Source of the DNA: Galbula dea
Lineage: Eukaryota > Chordata > Aves > Piciformes > Galbulidae
Assembly: GCA_013399015.1 (NCBI GenBank)
Contig: VWZX01008936.1
Coordinates: 4,172,327 to 4,236,326, forward strand
Length of the DNA: 64,000 nt
Reading direction: 5' to 3'
The position numbers and the translations under genes were made by a program. This document shows positions 1 through 15,200 of this stretch, piece by piece. The first letter of the stretch is position 1. Every line of letters starts with the position of its first letter. The notes under the pieces are model-generated. The model searched no databases. It saw only the letters and a list, made by a program, of their open reading frames with translations, and was not told where the DNA came from.

Positions 1-128
1 GTGCCAAAACTCAGAACCCAAGAACAGCTTTGAATGTTAAGAAGGCAGCAAAAGACTGCCACAGTATGAAGGAAATGACTGATACCCTTTATGCAAGGTA
101 TCAAAGAATGTTGTGTTAATTTCTGCAG

Positions 129-273
129 AAAGCAACTCAAGTAAGTAACAGCCCATTTATAGATGAGTCCTCAGGATCTGAGGAAGAGGACAGCTCTCGT
201 TCCAGCTCAAGGACTTCTGAGTCTGAGTCTCGAAGCAGAAGTGGTCCAAGTAGTCCTCGGGCTATGAAACGAG
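129..273 (+). CDS. PLEKHH2: PLEKHH2 exon: acidic/Ser-rich linker
   Basis: Acceptor ttctgcag, donor gag|gtaggc, ends in phase 1. It encodes a low-complexity linker rich in Ser, Glu and Arg (SGSEEEDSSRSSSR), probably disordered, before the PH domains. It is the first exon visible; bases 1-128 look like intron. Confidence 0.9.
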
Positions 274-3200
274 GTAGGCAAAAATCATAAATACAGCCAG
301 TTACATGATCTTAGAAACTGATTTCTTCCTTAATCATCATGACCATTTAAATCTAGGCTTTTATCTCAGCTGTCAAAGCCTAGATCTCTTATTCAGGCAG
401 AAGAGAGGACTGTTACACACTTATTATAGGGGGTTTTTTTAAGGCATTAATCTAGTAGCTGGCTGTTGTCATGGTAGAAAAGTGATGTACATTTAAAGCA
501 AGAAGCTCCGTTCTGTCTATACGCTGTCATGCCAAGGACTTGCTATGACCATTAACTGTAGATAGGTAAAAATGACATAAAAGGAAAATTGCCATCAGAT
601 AAAAACCACACATATATTTATGTTTATAAAACAGTAACAGTTTCATGTGATCAGAAAGCAGGTGGAAAAGTTCTCTCAACAGAGTATTTGGTTCTGTTAT
701 CTCATGCAATAAAGGACTTCTTTCATTTTTACAGTGATTTTCTCAAGGTCCTGTGTAAAGATTTAGTTAAAACACTTGAATCCAGTAATGCTCTTTTATG
801 GAAGACAAATCTCACAGCTCTAGGTAACTATGTGTTTTCCATCTGCAGAATGAGAAAAATAATCCTTCATAACATTGAAAGATATGATGCTTCCTCATGG
901 GGTGACAGTGTCAGTGTTCTATCCCTGTGAGTATTTCTTCACTGGATAAACAAAAGGAGACTAAAATCTAAGATCCCAGTGAGGCCAAGTGTTAATATCC
1001 TTTGTTATACATTGCTTTAAAATGCAAAATAACACTATTCAGTAGTCTCTGTTATATCTGTCAAAATCCCAGTTATCAGGATCTCTGCTCAGTCACACCT
1101 GAGCAGGTAGAGTCCCTAGTCCATGAGTTTTCCAGTGCCAGACACACATGGTAGTTACAGTTTTGCCACGTTACTGTGAAAAGGACCCATAGTTCCTGCT
1201 TCCCAGCAGCTACATCTTGCTGAGCAAAAACCAGTGCTGTGGCTGCAGACACATCTTATGTTACATGCTTGCACATCAGGAAAGGTAAAAGAGGTAATTC
1301 AGTAGCTGATTTCACCTACAGTTTATATCCATGTATGTAAAATGGAACTTTCCTTTGTTTGTGCTTTCTTCTCATGAAATAGTCCTTGCATTGTTTCATG
1401 CATGGAGACTTTTCTTAACCACAAGACACAAATGTACATATCTTTGTTGAGATTACATTGTTTAAAAATCTGTGCAGTCACAGATTTCACTAGGTGCCTA
1501 AGTAGCTTACTGCATCTTTGCTGTTAAAGAACCTACATGAGAAGAACCCACTCTGAAAGCCCAAGTGGCTTACCAAAGTCGTAAATGAGAAAAGCTATTT
1601 TAAAAAAATAAAATTGGCAAATGAGTTTGGAATTTTTTTTTGGTCAGTATTAAAGCTACAAAAACCTCAAAAAAGTCCTGAAATCTGGAATTCAGATTTT
1701 TAGAAAACCTCAGTATAAAAATTCATACTAATTGCAAAATAAAGACAGTCACCTACAGCTTCAATATACAGCAGATCTTGAGCATAGCTTCTTAGTAAAC
1801 AAGCAGTTGGAAGGAGAAGGTTGCTTGGTTTAGTTAAAGATCCTGTATTCATTTTCTGCAGAATGAGTATGATACATGGCACTACCTACCTCCTTAAAAA
1901 AGATTTAGTAATAGAAGGTGATAATATATAGAAGACATTTATTTGTTGTTTCATTCACAAGTGACTTAAACTCTGTTTAATTATGAATAAAATTGAGTTC
2001 AGGTATTAACACTATGCTAATATTTCAATATGCTGGTATTTTAAAAAATGCTTGGTTGGCAATGGATTTATGCTGATACTTGTGTTTGCCTGCAGAACCT
2101 AGTGAGGTGAATATTTCTGCATGGGTATTCTGACCTCATTTGTTTCTAATGTATAAAATAATAGAAAGAAACATCTTTCTTTTAACACAGGTGTGTCTCT
2201 GTCTTCTGTGACCTCAGAAAGTGACTATGCTATTCCTCCAGATGCATATTCAGTAGATACAGACTACTCAGAGCCAGAGCAGAAACTTCCTAAGACCTCT
2301 TCTTCATCTAGTGATAATGGAAAAAATGTGAGTACTGAAGTTCTCTCAAGAAATGTACTTATGGTGCTGTGTGTATATTATATTCAAAGACTGCTTCCAA
2401 TTCTCAATATTCAGTCTTGCTAGCTCAGACTGCCTTCTGAGTACAAATAGCAAAATATACCAATAATAAGTTAGCCATATAAGTCTGTAATGATTGAAGG
2501 AAAGTGGAGGGTAATTCTGAGATTTCTATATAATGAGTGGAAGTAGGCAGACAACTCCAGAAGACAATTCAAAGCACTTAAGATTTTCCTTTATTGGAAC
2601 CAGATCTGGTATCAGATTGCTTATGAAATACTAAAATCAGCTTAAAATTATTGTTTGAATATTCAGGGAGATAGAAAGGCACTGAAGGAGTTGGAGACAT
2701 CAGTAGATAATCTAAGTGCAGTAATTAATCTGTATAGTGTTCTCATACAGGGAAATCAGAGAAATCATAAGTAGAGCAAGATGCAAGGACAGATCAAAGA
2801 AACCAAACCATTATGGGGTATTGGTCTGTCTCCAGTTTTTTAATGGCCTTTGTTAGTAGTTAGTGTCTTAACATAAAAGTGGATTGACTGCCTGGTGATG
2901 AAGATAATTTATTTCAGGCTTTGTTCACAGAGCAGAACTGTGAACTTCGTTCTGCAGGTGTACACACACTATAAGTATGTCTGTACAGAGCTTTAAATTA
3001 CAATGTTCTGTCTTGAGTCTGTAGGTTAGGCCCTGAAGTTGGGAAAAAATATCTGTTTGTATTGTATTCCTTTTGTTCCTTGTTTAATATAAAAAAATCA
3101 GGAAATAAGACCAGGAATCATCATATTCTTCATTCTTTTATATAGTTCTGGGCAAATCACTTACACTCCTTCATGTACTATAACTGTAAGTAGGGATATT

Positions 3201-6200
3201 AATTAGTCAACCCACATGCATAGCATTTGTCTTAACTGATGCTTGTAAAAACTCTGTCATTAGACTAAAAGTCTCATCAAACACTGTCATTATTATTTAG
3301 TATGCTTTTAAGTCATTAAAATATCTCTCTGTGTGTATATTTATACATACCTCTGAAGGGTACAGGTGTATATGAGTACCTAACTACTTTTTATCTAACT
3401 TCTACATAATCAGGAACCTTTGGAAAAATCTGGGTATCTGTTAAAAATGGGTGGTAAAGTAAAGACCTGGAAACGACGGTGGTTTGTGCTTAAAGGAGGC
3501 GAATTACTATACTACAAATCTCCAGTAAGTGCATGCAACTTATCTGCTATTTAACTTTAGACTGTATTTACTGAGAATCTAGGACTGCCAGAAGGAAAAT
3601 AAATGCATTCCTGGTGTCTGAGTTGTTAGTGATTCAAGACTCAGTTCCTCAAGAACCAGGTATTCAATGTCTAACTATTTATCAACATTAATGTTTAATG
3701 AGTTCTATAATCATTTATTGCTATTTGTTGGTAGATCTAAAATATTCTTTTTCCATTCTTTCCATACAGAGCGATGTCATTCGAAAACCTCAAGGTCAAA
3801 TTGAGCTAAATGCATCTAGCCACATTGAAAGGGGAGATGGAAAACAAACAATTCAGGTGCCTGCTTTTCTCATCTGTGTTACAGTGGGTATTTTTAGCCT
3901 CCATCCCCAAAACTGACCCCTTGCTCCAGTCCCTATTGCACAGGAAGTCCAAATGTGGACTTGGAATTAATCGGTGCCCTTCATTTGAAATCAAAGCACA
4001 TCTGTTACAGAAACTATCAAAAGGCCTACATGTAGTCTTCTCTGCATTGCTACAATGGCCAGACCATCACGTAAGAGATATAAATAAAGAGAATAGGTAG
4101 TCTTGGGGCCAGCCATTAGAGTTGAGAGAAGTTGTGTGAAAGGAGAGTTTTCTCAACTCTGCTGTCCTGGAAGTTTTCACATAAAGCCTTCTAGAAAGGG
4201 TCTGTTTACTCTGTCTGGCCATGGAATGTTTCATTAATGAAAAGTGCTTTGGGGAAAAAAATCTCCCCAAAGTTGTGAAACTGCATTAGGCAGTATTTGT
4301 TACAGCACCAGCACTGTGGGGTTGAATGTATAATATCCTTAAAGCTCAAGACTATTCTGCTACTACACAGCTGACCACAGAAAAACGAACGCATTACCTG
4401 ACTGCAGATTCTCCCAACATCTTGGAAGAATGGATTAAAGTACTACATAATGTTCTTAAAATACAGGCTGCCAGCCCACTTTTCATACAGCCTGAAATCA
4501 AACCAACCATGAAAGGATTACTTACAAAGGTAGGAACGCTTTCTTTCCCCCAATCTGCTTTATTCCATATTTCATAAGAATTAATATCTAGATAAAAATG
4601 TCCCTACGATAAAATAAGTAGAAGCAAAACAGACAGGTATCTGCTTTTTCAGTAGTCAACAATGTGAACAATGCAGGATGACCAGCTCACCTACTCCGGG
4701 CAATATTCTTCTGGTTGTTTGATTTGATTTTTCATCTTTTTAATTCATTAGTTGCTGTGTTGAGTTCTCCATTTGCACTTCACTGGTATCCTAGTTCAGT
4801 ATATGTTTCAGTAGCTAACTGACCTGCCTTATTTCAGTGGAGTGCTTTCTTTTTCTGTATTACTCTCTGGGACAGATTAATTCCAGATCGTAAGACTACT
4901 GTGTAAAAGGAATTTTTCTTTTTTAATTCTTCCATTTCCTTAGCTTCCACTAATTTAAGCCTGATCCAAAGCCAAATGAAAAGCTCACACTGGCCTTACT
5001 AGGCTTTAGACAAGCTTCTACTGCTTTAATTCTTATAAGCAGTTTTAAATATTTGTCTAGTAATGTGGAAAGGAATTTGAACCAAGGCATTTATTCCCAA
5101 CATCACTGAAGTTCAGAGATGATGAAATGTAGTCTGTATTCCTCTGGCTGTGTTTGTTCCTAATATTCTGTAATTTCAGGTGAAACATGGATATTCCAAA
5201 AGAGTTTGGTGTACCCTAGTTGGAAAAATTTTGTATTATTTCCGTAATCAAGAAGACAAGGTAGGTCCTTTGTTTCTTCAGTGAATGAAAGATAACATAC
5301 TGAAGTAGACTTTAAACAGTAAGTTACAGCTTTATTAGGGTACAGTTGGACTGGGTAGTATGGGCTCCTTTTGTCTTGATTACCAAACATTGAGATTTCA
5401 CAGATTGTCAGCTGGAAGGTTCCTATCCAACAGACTGTAATCCAGGGCACACTCATATTGGGGACAACACATATTCTGCATCTTCTTATCTCTAGCCAAA
5501 GCAGGACACTGATTTGCTGACAGTTCGTGTCTCTCTCTCTGATACACTTGAAACTCAGCAGAAAAGACCTGACTGTCATTTACTTCTGGAAACGTGAAAT
5601 GAAATGTTATTTCTGTCCCTCAGCTGACTTCCAAATCCTGTTCTTTAGTATGTGACTGTACCTCCACAGTGCTGCAAGAAAGGACAAAAAAAAAAAAAAA
5701 AAAAGCCTAGCAGGTTGCAGACTTTGCTGCTTTGCAGATGTGTATCTGTGGAGGGGTTCTTTTCCCATTCCCCCTCACAATTACAGAAGAGGAGCTCACT
5801 CAACAGCCAAGTCGTATTCGCTACACTATTAAATAACAGTCTTTTGAACATCCTAATGTCTGAACAGCTAGAAAGAGCAGTGGTGCTGTGGAGAGGGAGG
5901 GAGCTTTGTGTAAAACCGCCAGTGAGGACTGTCACCCTCTGTCAGTCCAACTGGGAAGACTTCATACTGTATTTGTGTTTGCTGTGGCTTCCTTTTGATG
6001 ATGACTAGGAAATAGAAAATCAGTGTGCACTGAGGCAAATATTCTCACCACTTACAATATTTACTTTTAGTTTCCTCTTGGTCAAATTAAGCTTTCTGAG
6101 GCGAAGGTGGAAGAAGTTGATCGATCATGCGATTCTGATGAAGATTATGAGACCAGTGGTCGCAGTTTATTATCGACACATTACACCATTGTTATCCACC

Positions 6201-9200
6201 CCAAAGACCAAGGGCCCACTTACCTTCTTATAGGATCCAAACATGAGAAGGTAATAAAAGGACTTTTTAATTGAGTTTTAGTAACATTTCTATGAGTAAG
6301 GTTCTGTGGTATGACTCTTTTCTTGAAGAGGAGGAGAAGGGGGCTTACAAGTCATCTGGCTTGTAATTTGATACAGTTAGCAAGAAGGTCCTGCTCCATT
6401 AACATCTATCAGTTTGTCTGCAAACCAATACTATCATAGGTAATCCTTCTTAAATTAGACAAAACTAAGTAGGTTTGCCTACATAAAGAGACAGTGCAAA
6501 ATATTTAATATGCTGTAATTGGAGAATGTTGCTCACATGAACTTGTAGACAGACCTATCTGTAGCAGACCTTCCTGAGAGGTTTTGGGATACTGTTACCC
6601 ATTTCATGAAGACTAAGAGTAGGAAAGACTGCCCTACTAAAGAGAAGGAGAAATGAGGAGTATAGTTAAAACCATTTTAATTATTACTGCCTCACTGTCC
6701 TCAAGTAATCCTGTAGACCTTGTTTTGTTTTCTGGCCTTATCCCCAGGTTAGCAGGATCTGGCAGTGATCTCACGTTAGCTTTCTGAAGAGGAAAGAAAG
6801 AACACCCTGATAATTATCCATGATTTCTGAGGGTAAAAGACTTCTGAAGAGAGCCTGTTCAATCTTTCTTACTTGTAACATAGAGACCATGAATACAGGT
6901 GTATCCAAACCAAGGCAAACTTTGCTTCTGTAGGAGCGCCCAGTAGTGTTTCAAACTGAGAGCAAAGTCCTGATGAAACAGCTCCTTCCGACACGGAATG
7001 AGTGAGCTGCTGTGTTTTTGTACTTTAGGACACGTGGCTTTATCATCTCACAGTTGCAGCTGGAAGTACCAGTGTAAATGTTGGATCTGAGTTTGAACAA
7101 CTTATTTGCAAATTATTAAATACGGAAGCTGATACCAGTAAGTTTGGTTTTGTGTCAACATACTCATCTTCTAATGCTTATTTAGTGACTGTATTTATGA
7201 ACTGAATTAATTGTAAAACCTATATATTTTATCTATTTAGCTTCTCAGATTTGGAGACATCCCATCCTCTGCCACAGCAAAGAAGGAATTGCATCTCCAC
7301 TTACAACACTGCCATCAGAAGCCTTGCAAACTGAAGCAATTAAATTATTTAAGGTAAAACCATAGCAGATGCCTTTTTTATTAACTGACTTACTATTTTA
7401 ACTCCTGCTAGAGCTCACTCCATTAGATACAGAGTGAAATGCATGGGTTATCATCTGAAATGAGTTGTTTTTATCTGAATTATCTCTGTATAGCTTTTCA
7501 TCCAATTCTGGCCCCTTTTCATCCCTTTTTACAGGGCCAGTAGGGTTTTCTTAGTCTACTGGCAAACTGACTAATTGTGACTTTCATTAAAGCACACTTT
7601 TGTTATACAGAACATCTAGTTGAAGCCTTTTGTATGTAAACTCATTTGCTTGTTATTTTATCTCTAGACCTGCCAGTTGTTTATAAATGCTGCAGTTGAC
7701 TCTCCTGCCATTGATTACCATGTATCTTTGGCCCAAAGTGCTTTGCAGATCTGCCTCACACATCCTGAACTTCAAAATGAGATCTGTTGTCAGCTTATTA
7801 AACAAACTAGACGTCGACATCCACAAAACCAGGCAGGACCAGTACAGGTAACCTAGTATTTATTTTAATGGTGTCTATTTCAACAGACTGTTTAGAATGG
7901 TAAAGGGGATCTGCTCTTCTGTACCATGTGCTTACTTAAAATCAGATAAAAACCTGAACTAACACCTTAGTACCGTTACGTCTTCCTGAAATGAAGCTAA
8001 ACCACATAACATATGTCTCTGTTGTATATGTGAAGAAAAACTGTAATGCCATGTTGTGGAATCTCAGACACACTCAGGATTTCTGATAGATGTCACTCTA
8101 GTATGTCATGCTGTTCTGCACACACCCTTCATGCTAGATTATAAATACATACTTAAAATTATTCACTTTGTCCACTGCCAGCTATTCACTGATATCCACA
8201 TATATAACAATTAAATAAACTGAAACTGAAAGGAACAGAACTGGAACAATAGTGCTTATGATGGAGCAATCTAGAGAGCTAGCAGTTGGATTAGAAAATG
8301 AGAGAGGAAATTACCTTATTAAAGCTCTTGTAATAGACACATCTTTCCCTTGCCACAGAAAGTAGAACGTGACCAGCAGACATACATGTTATCTGGAAAC
8401 AGTCTGTATCTGGTATATATATGGCCAGTATGTGTGCATCACTAAAACGTCCACAAAGTGCTTATAATTAAGACAGAGCGTGTTCATGTCAGTTAGCATG
8501 AACTGAAGCTAATATAGCTGATTGAATTTAAACTAACCATAATCCTTTTTTGGCACTTTTTGTACCACTGGCAAGGTCTTCCCTTTGATACGGATAAGTA
8601 CGTTGTAACTTATCATAATCCACTGGCATTATCTTTAGGAGTTAACACATTGAGTAAATTGTTTGCAGCCTAGCACTAATTTTAAGTCCTAAATTCATGC
8701 TGTAGTCTCCACACTTACTTCTACTGCAGTGTCTTCCTGAAACAAAGCCAATGCTATCCTCTATCAAAGTACAAGTATATGATGAAAGGGAACATCTGTG
8801 CCTGTGCTGTCAAATTTCTATTTAATATCAGGCAAGTCAGCTAAATCCAGATAGAGAAACCCATTTTCTAATTTCAGTATGATGCGCTGATACAACTGTG
8901 CAAAAAGCAGCTGCAGTCACTAAGTGTATATCCAGAGTACACGACAGCAGTCTGTATTTAGTGAAGCTTGGATACATACTAAGCAATGAAAATATACCAA
9001 AATCTTGAATAAGTATTTTTTCAATAGTTACTATCTGCTTGGTAGCAGGAAAATGTGTTATGGGTTGTTTCACAATATATATAACAGGAGAGCTAAATTA
9101 AAATCACACAGTCTTCTCCTCATTTCTTAGTGCTTAGCATTGCAGCCTTAGTATTTTTTTCCCCTGTGTATTAACTGCTTTTTATACAAACTGATCTGCT

Positions 9201-12200
9201 TTCCTGTTTCCAACCCCAAAAGAAACTTGCTGTGCATAAATAAGTAGAAAGGGAGCATTTTGGCCTTCTGATGAGATGACATGCTTATTTACTCAGCTTT
9301 TTCTCTTGAGTTTTGTTTTTTTTATTCCTTTTTGTAAATAGGAATATTACTTGACTTGGCACAGTAAGCCTCAGTGTTGGCCAGCAGCCACAGCAGGAAT
9401 TTTTACTTTTTAAAATGCTTAAAACAGCGAATATCTTCCTTTTGTCCAGGGCATGCAGCTCTTGGCTCTCTGCGTTGGACTCTTTCTGCCCCAGCACCCC
9501 TTCCTTTGGCTTCTTAAACTTCATTTAAAGAAGAATGCAGATTTCAGGTATGCCTGGATATTAGTACCCAGCTAATCTACTAGTCTTTCTGAAGTACCTT
9601 ACTTTCAGTCTTCCATTCAATATTTCAAATCTTTTGACACATATTTTTAAACGAATTTGAGCAGAATTGTGCTCCAGTGCTACTAACTATATGATACTTC
9701 TCTGTATCACTTGGGAAAGTTATGCTTTGTTTTGAAAAATACATCCAAACTCTGACTGTATGTTGCAAAACTATAAAAACCAAAATAGGGCAGTTACACA
9801 AAACACTGATCCATGTTCATATTTGGCACAGTTCTCTTATCTCAGTAGACTAATTCTCTTTATAAGACCACACGGAAAAATGTGTTGGAAATCTCAGAGT
9901 GAAATCTGAGTGCTCCTCCCATGTGGCATCCCCAGACAGATTTACTCACAGTTTACTATCGTTTCAAGTCAGTCCCCAAGTATTGCCTCATTTCTCTTTT
10001 TGTCACAGGACTGAATTTGGGAAATATGCAATATATTGTCAGCGATGTGTAGAGCGTACACAGCAGAATGGAGACAGAGAAGCCAGACCTTCCAGGATGG
10101 AAATCCTGTCCACTCTTCTAAGAAACCCCTACCACCATTCGCTGCCCTTTAGTATTCCAGTTCATTTCATGAATGGCATATATCAGGTAATGTCAGTAAA
10201 CCACAAAAGCCGAGCTCTCCCAGCCCCCTGCTGTTAGCATATACATGAGATGGTGTATGAGAAGCAGAACTGGGTTAAGGTAAACATGGTTCGAGTTTCA
10301 TCCTGCTAGCAATGGCAGGCACAAAGTACTTGTATGCCAATTTGATCTACAAAGAGTGAAAGTTTGGAGAAAAATCTTTAAAAGAAAGAAAAAAAATTAA
10401 AACCTCTTAAGAGTGAGAAATACTAAAGTTCTGTTTCTTATTTAACCTGACCACCAGATGAATGACTTCAGAAAAGGGAAAGATATTAAATTCCACTTCT
10501 TTCATCAGACATCTTGAAAGTTAAATATCTCAGTGAAGGCCTGGAAGCACAGCTGTAACTCCCATTATCAGTCATGAAGGATAACCATGTTTCTTACAGA
10601 ACAAACACAGCTTCATTCTTTACTCTTCTGGGACTTCATCTCTCAAAAACTGTAGGAAACTTTCCATGGGCTACCATGCATACTGCTTCACAACCTGTTT
10701 TTTATCTCTGACTGTGAGGGCCAGCTGAAAAGAGTTTTTCAACAATTCACAGTATACCCAGACAGAAAGCAAGTTTTTATATGAAACCAAAGCTATATCA
10801 AGTAAACTTTTAATTTCAGGTCACAGAAGAACTCCCGGTTTTTTTTTCCCCTCTAAGTTTCTTAATTGCTTACTGCTTGCCCAGTAAACCAGAAAACAAC
10901 ATGTATTTAAATTATCCTAAAAGGTTTTAAACATGAAGTTTGACTAAGAAAAGGAATAAATACTCATCAGTTATTTAATGCTCAAAAAAATATACTCCCA
11001 AGGGCTATGAAAATTGTAATTAAATATATTACTTCAGTGGGATCAGCAAAAAAGCAATTATAGTGGCACTGAAAACTCTTGTATTAATCTTTGAAGCTAG
11101 ATTCAGCACAGGTTTTTTTTAACGCAGTCCACCAAGAAGCCCAAAACAGAAGTCCAAGAGCTATTTTCAAGACTAAAAGAGTAAAACATCTTCAACATGT
11201 CAAATACAGGAAAACAGCCTCAAAACAGATCTAAAGTGTAAAGCCATTTGCCATCTCCTGCTAAAATGATTTCAGAATTGGGAAAATAAAACTTAGAAAC
11301 TGGTACGTAGTCCTGACCTATGTAGTACTGACAGAGCAACATTGTAAAACATTTCAGATCTGCCAATGTACATCTGCCATCTAATACCTCTCTGCAGTTG
11401 CACATAATGAAAAATGATTAATTGATCTCATTTGTTTCACCAATATTGAAAAGTAGAGAAAATTATGGTTTTCTTCATTTTTCAAGTGATATTTATCACA
11501 AAAACTCAGATAATAGCTTTAATTATATAAATTGTGTAGGAAAATTTCAAGTGTAGCAAGTGAAAAGAAAACAGTATAAAGACAATGAACCCAAAACCAT
11601 TACATTTGGAAGCAGTTTGATAGTGACTTAGATTTTGTAAACAAAGTGCAGTAAAGTACAACATGCTGGGAAATTAGTAATTCTTAGATGGAGAAAAACT
11701 GCACTAAATTGACTTTCCATGTGGAAATCTTGAAACTTTTACAGAGCTTTTACAGAATTTCGATTTCCACTGACAGTAAGTTGTTCACAGAGGATGGAAT
11801 GGGTCTTAAATTCTCACTGTAATTCTAGAGGTATTACCTTTCAAAATCTTAATGGTGGAGGGGTGGTATTAAAAGTTTGATAAAATACATTGTGGCTGCT
11901 TTCTTAGGTTGTTGGGTTTGATGCCTCTACCACAGTGGAGGAATTTCTTAACACCCTGAACCAGGATACAGGGATGAGGAAACCAGCTCAGTCAGGATTT
12001 GCACTATTTTCTGATGATCCCTCTGGCAAGGATATAGAGCACTGTCTTCAAGGAAATATCAAGGTAAACACAAGTCTTTAAGGATCTCTACATATAGAAC
12101 AACAAAGTATCTTCATTTTACAGAGCTCTCTTCAGGCAATGTGAAGGAAAACATTTTTCAGGCTGAAAACTGTCTCTATGTAAATAATAAATTAACGTAA

Positions 12201-15200
12201 AAGGGAAATATAAAACGTAATAATGCAAAAGGAAGATTTAAAAGAAACCACTTTTTCAATTGCTGAAATACATTCAGTGAACTACATTTAAAAGCTTTGT
12301 CTAGGAGACTGATACTATTCAGAGAAGTAACAGCTGGGTTAAAAAAGAAAAAGTATGCTGTTACCAATCAGAGTTCTTTAAAACTGAAAAGCTATTTGAG
12401 TCCAACCTACATTTCGAAATTTTAGTTAGCATTTCTGGTATAGTTCCAAAAGTGACCATCTGAGGTTCAAAAAGTCATTGATACTGGAGAAGGAAAAAAC
12501 AAAGAAAGGGTTACTTACCTAAATGCAGAATAGTTAGGATTTAATGCAGGAAATTTCAATGTTTGGCTTATCATTGTTCTGAGTTCTGAATTTTAGTTCC
12601 CTCTATTCTTAGAACTAAATTCTTTGCAATAAAGAGTGGCACAATGCAGTATAATCCATTGTCACAGAGACACCCACAAAGTGATAGCTACCAAAATGTA
12701 GGGATATGGTAAACAAAATCACTCTGCATTCCTTCCGAGGAGGTCAGTTAGGAATATACTACTACACACCAAATTGTAAGCTTTAAGGAATATTCCATTT
12801 AGAAAGATGAACCAAAACATGCATGCACTCACTCGTAAAGGGAAAACGTTCCACTCAAGGATACCCAAAATATACATTCACCAACAAAGCCCATGTGAAG
12901 CCCAGCAGGGTTCCTAGAACCTACATTCTGCCTCCTCCCTACCTGCCCACCTACTGTTTGTTGTGACCCAGTTTTGCTGCCCTTTAAAAGAAACTTCATA
13001 CAAACTTCATAGCAGTTGCCAGAAATTACCTGAAAAACTCCAGCATGCAGCAGAAAGAGAAGGCAGAAATCAAAGGCATTTGATCAATTCGAGAAGAACT
13101 CTGTATAATTACACATGCATTAGCTGCTGCTAAATCAAGTACCTAACCTTTCCGTATAAGCATGTTACAGCTCATTTCAAAAGGCAGCGTGTTGCAAGAT
13201 AACAACAGAAACATTAATTATTAAATGGACCAAATAAGAAACACAAGTAAATTTTTCTTTCAGTAACTTTAAAAATTCAAGCTATGTATGTTTCAGATAT
13301 ATAATACGTAAAAGATACTAAAATAAGTTGACAATTTCTATTGAAAGGTGTTTTCAAAGAGCAATTATGGCAAAGTCAGTTTTGTATTGCTTTCCTTCTA
13401 GATCTGCGACATTATTTCAAAATGGGAGCAAGCGTCTAAAGAACAACACAATGGGAAATGTGAAGGCACAAGGACTGTCCGCCTTACTTACAAAAATAGG
13501 TTTGTTTAGCAAATAGAACATCTCTGCCTTGTCCCAAGATTTGTTTTTAACTTCTGCAGAGTTTCTTCACCTGAAAAATACAGGCTGACTCAAAGCTTGC
13601 AACAAAAATAGTACAGGGTGTAACTGGAATTTTTTTTTTAATATAGTTAATTTTTTCCAGTTCTTAAAAGGTGAGCAGAACTGAAAAAACAAACAAAACA
13701 AAACAAAAAACATCCCCCAAACTACAGTGAACTCAAAAGACTGAAATTAAATATTTGCCAACTGGTTCAAGTACAGGTGTTGCTCTGCTAATCCTCAGGG
13801 CTCGTGCATTTCACTATAACTTTCTGCTTTTTCTGTAGGCTTTATTTTTCAGTTCAAGTTCACGGAGAGACAGACAGAGAGAAGCTGCTGCTAGTATATC
13901 AGACAAATGATCAAATAGTCAATGGACTTTTCCCTGTAAACAAAGAACTAGCGATGGAATTGACAGCTCTTTTAGCTCAGGTAATCTTCTTCATTAAAGA
14001 TACACAGGAGTTTTACAGATGAAAAACTTGAATATCAAGAAACTAGTTCATGATTGCTTGACAGTCAAGTGACCTCTACCTTTTGCACATGATAGGACAG
14101 GATATATGACTGGGCTGGAATCTGTGTAAGGCTAACTCTGTAGTTCTGATTTAAGGAAATTAATATTTTACTCACGGAAAGGTTTATTCTTGGCGCCGGG
14201 TGCACAGGGGATATCTCCACCAAAATACGCACACCTTGCTGCTTGAGCCGTGCTCTATTTATGCTACAAAGTATTACATAAGCAACAGGCTGCCATCTAC
14301 AAAGTATTTCAGGTGTACAACTGAAACTATCAAAGCAGCTACAAAGTATTATATATGCAACAGGCTGCCATCTACACAGTATTTAAGGTGTACAATTGAA
14401 ACTATCAACACAGCTGCCAAGTATTACATATGCAACAGGAAACAATGAACACATCTATGAAGTATTACATAAGCAACAGGCTATCATACACATTCATTAA
14501 GTTTCATATACCACCACCCTAGGTCCCCCTTTGTTATACACCAACCGCCTCCAGTCCATCTTTGTATTTGGGAATCGAGATGTCAGATTGGAGATCGGGT
14601 CCAGCCGATCTTTGGTTTTCTTTTGTGTTGTACTCCACGCTCAGACTGTCCCACTATCTAGTAGATTGTCTTTATCTCTGCAGTTTCTTTTGTGTTGTAC
14701 CCCACATCTAGATTGTCCCCTCATCCAGTCTCGGCCATCCTCAGCAAATATACAATGTTAGTTTCCCCTTAATCACTTCTGTGGAAATGCATTACAGTGT
14801 ATGCTGCTGCTGGCACCACCGGTACCAACGTGCTTCATCTCCTACACAGTCAGGCCTTTTTTGGTTAGATGTCATGTAATCATGTACCTTTCTTCATTCA
14901 CTATTCCTTACATGATTTCTGCAAGTTAATACAACAAAGTAACACCTGTTTAATGAAAGCCTAAGACTCCATTACTAGATGTGGTCTTGATAAAATCTGA
15001 TTTATTTTTAAAAAATTAAAGGCTCAATGGAATGTTATTAAGAGTTATTTGATGGTGTTACTGAATAAATCTAAACTGGTTTATATCCACTGGAGAGCTA
15101 TCAATCTCAGAGCAGAACTAGTAAGTATTGCATTTGTACAATTTATATTTGGTATTTTTGCATGGTAATATAAAATAAGAAATATAAAATTACTTGCATG

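Larger units (their letters stand above)
14178..14765 (-). mobile_element. LTR-like endogenous retrovirus fragment in a PLEKHH2 intron
   Basis: On the minus strand the left end reads ...CACCCGGCGCCAAGAATAAACC: a GC-rich block directly before an AATAAA (14183-14188 as tttatt on +), the layout of a U3/R polyadenylation region in bird ERV LTRs. The body holds 75-bp tandem repeats (14271-14500) and a 67-bp duplicated block, as U3 regions often do. It differs sharply in composition from the flanking intron. I found no target-site duplication, no primer binding site and no internal gag/pol sequence, so it is a solo or truncated LTR at best. Boundaries are approximate and the family is not determined. 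Confidence 0.45.
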
